Of a stretch of 64,000 nt of DNA, positions 62,733-64,000 are shown in pieces. The first letter of the stretch is position 1; every line of letters begins with the position of its first letter. Source of the DNA: Oegoconia quadripuncta. Taxonomy: Eukaryota > Arthropoda > Insecta > Lepidoptera > Autostichidae. The notes below the pieces were generated by a model. The model did not search any database. It had not been told where the DNA came from and saw only the letters and a list, made by a program, of their open reading frames with translations. The stretch spans positions 5,146,501 through 5,210,500 of the forward strand of contig OX438747.1 of NCBI GenBank assembly GCA_949316235.1. Direction: 5' to 3'. A program made the position numbers and the translations under genes.

Positions 62733-62744
62733 TCAATAAATGTC

Positions 62745-62830
62745 AAAGTCAAAGTCAAAGTCAAAAAATATTTATTTCGTAGGATAAAGATTATCACTAG
62801 AAAACGTCACATTTTTATCTTAATATTAAA
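62745..62830 (-). repeat. Retroposon 3' end with TCAAAG tail
   Basis: GTCAAAGTCAAAGTCAAAG followed by AAAATATTTATTTCGTAGG is a typical lepidopteran non-LTR end in reverse. It is directly followed by a TAATG and TAAATG simple run at 62836-62876. Confidence 0.55.
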
Positions 62831-62876
62831 ATTAATTTGTAATGTAATGTAAATGTAAATGTAAATGTAATGTAAA

Positions 62877-63329
62877 AGTCATTTGTAAATAACTCGTCAA
62901 TTTTCCATAACCACGACGAAAACTTTCCGCACAGTTTTGAGGTGAATTTCACTAATTGTTTGTTTGTTACACCTAAATAAATAAACGTGTCGAGCACGCG
63001 AGACATTTCTATTAATTACACGAAGCGCCTGGAATTACTTAATTCCATTGATGTTATGCTAGACATGTCTCTTCGTCTGACTTTGATGTTCAGTTGGATA
63101 CGTAGCTACTCGATGTAGTAAGCTAAGTAATAGTTTTCTGAAGTAGTTGTTGATTGTCTCTTTGTTGATTGGTTGGCAGGAAACACAGGCTCACGCTTAG
63201 ATCAGGCACCAGTCTTCACACGTACTCGCCAGCTACATTACCACCTGTGGGTATACCTATATTTTTAAGTACGCCTGTGAAGAAGAAATGAAGTATTTTT
63301 ATGACTAGTCATTCTCATCGATCCATTCC
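62877..63329. other. Unassigned stretch
   Basis: No gene or repeat recognised. Confidence 0.35.
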
Positions 63330-63335
63330 CAAACC

Positions 63336-63385
63336 ACACACACACACACACGCACGCACGCACGCACGCACGCACGCACACACAA
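63336..63385 (+). repeat. CA/CGCA microsatellite
   Basis: A CA run at 63336-63350, then about eight CGCA units, then CACACA. The interrupted structure would be polymorphic between individuals. The minus open frame over it is an artefact. Confidence 0.9.
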
Positions 63386-63429
63386 AACACGACATTGCGA
63401 AATTCATACATACGATTATTATTTTTTAT

Positions 63430-63565
63430 TTTTTTATGGTTAACTGGATACGCATTTGACCACAATCTCACCTGATGGGAAGTGACGATGTGGCCGAAGA
63501 TGAAGCACGCGATCTCAGTAGATGCCTATTCACCCTGCTCTTGAAGATCCCAAGGTTGTAGGATT
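63430..63565 (-). mobile_element. CR1/Jockey-like LINE 3' end
   Basis: TTTTATGGTTAACTGGATAC, GATGTGGCCGAAGATGAAGC and TGCTCTTGAAGATCCCAAGG match 51541-51690 almost base for base. Truncated after about 135 bases. Confidence 0.82.
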
Positions 63566-64000
63566 ATTTGACATTGATTGAATTATTTCACCAATTTTTT
63601 ATTTGTAATATTAATTATTGACTAAATTATTTATAATTACTTAGTTTATCTCACTATTCACTGTGGCCTCTAGATTATATAATGATTATTATTTAATAGT
63701 GACTTTCCACCTAATTTTTTTTTTTTAAGAGAATTGTAATGAAAAATGAGAATCTGTAATTGGCATGACTTTGGCTTGTAAATTTTGTGTAATATTTTTT
63801 ATAATGATGCTGTTGATTCTGTATTATCAATAAAATAAAAATATAATAAAAATTATTATATTATATATATTATTGGTAACAAATATCTCGAGTTTTTCCA
63901 ATAGGACGCGAATACGAATGTGTCGCACTTCCTCTCAATAGTCCAGTAAAAATACGCAATGTTTGTGGTGTAACTTCCTTTAAGGTTCCTGATTTTTTTA
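63566..64000. other. Unassigned AT-rich stretch
   Basis: TAATATTTTTTATAATGATG and AATAAAATAAAAATATAATA near 63790-63850 could be a retroposon end. No gene. Confidence 0.35.

Noticed and set aside
1..64000. CRISPR array, operon or rRNA genes
   Set aside because: No regularly spaced short repeats with unique spacers, no gene clusters and no rRNA motifs; repeats are eukaryotic transposons.

Overview
The window looks like gene-poor DNA from an insect nuclear genome, most likely a moth or butterfly. It is AT-rich, no long intact protein-coding gene is visible, and the longest open frames are 232 codons or less. What it carries is a dense layer of short, decayed and nested transposable elements of kinds I associate with Lepidoptera: tRNA-headed SINEs, RTE-like and CR1/Jockey-like LINE tails, Helitron-like ends with a CTAG terminus, and many small TIR elements. 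The order-level assignment is inference from these families; I cannot name a species. No rRNA gene, true tRNA gene, CRISPR array or bacterial operon was seen.

Four recurrent SINE families organise the window. SINE-1 (head with the words CGCCTCCGTGGCTCAATG, tail GTGCATAAAA) has about a dozen copies. SINE-2 (head GACGACCGGTTGGTG) and SINE-3 (head GACGACCTGTTTGGTG) share a body but differ in head and tail. SINE-4 (head AGCGTCGGTGGCTCA) ends in GAT repeats, like an RTE-type LINE end at 28.2 kb. LINE coding relics are recognisable by translation at about 1.3, 8.8-9.1, 19.5, 21.0-21.65, 25.2, 28.0, 28.3, 38.1 and 46.2-47.0 kb. All are truncated, frameshifted or carry stops.

DNA-transposon relics include a mariner-type element with about 275-bp inverted repeats and a TA target (21960-23195), a piggyBac-like element bounded by TTAA with a broken cysteine-rich transposase tail (53063-53939), and several TIR families without coding capacity (5.5, 7.0, 7.4, 15.2, 26.1, 31.7, 34.5, 35.7, 37.7, 43.7 and 44.7 kb). 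Nested insertions give relative ages: SINE-1 in a TIR element (7.4 kb), SINE-1 in an RTE LINE (21.2 kb), SINE-2 in SINE-4 (20.1 kb), SINE-3 in another repeat (54.2 kb), and a Helitron-like piece in a foldback element (55.2 kb).

The most unusual structures are a perfect 138-bp inverted repeat with a 33-nt spacer (49603-49911), five and a half copies of a 120-bp tandem unit that is open on both strands (48653-49325), and a long element built of scattered short words around CATAAT and CCTAATT, arranged as two opposed arms around a GC-rich centre (about 12880-13740). Three short stretches could be host exons or old transposase exons (12020-12181, 36736-36791, 50888-51065), but none can be assigned to a known gene. 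I see no convincing new multi-gene system; the interest is in repeat architecture. Element borders are estimates, usually good to about 5-15 bases.
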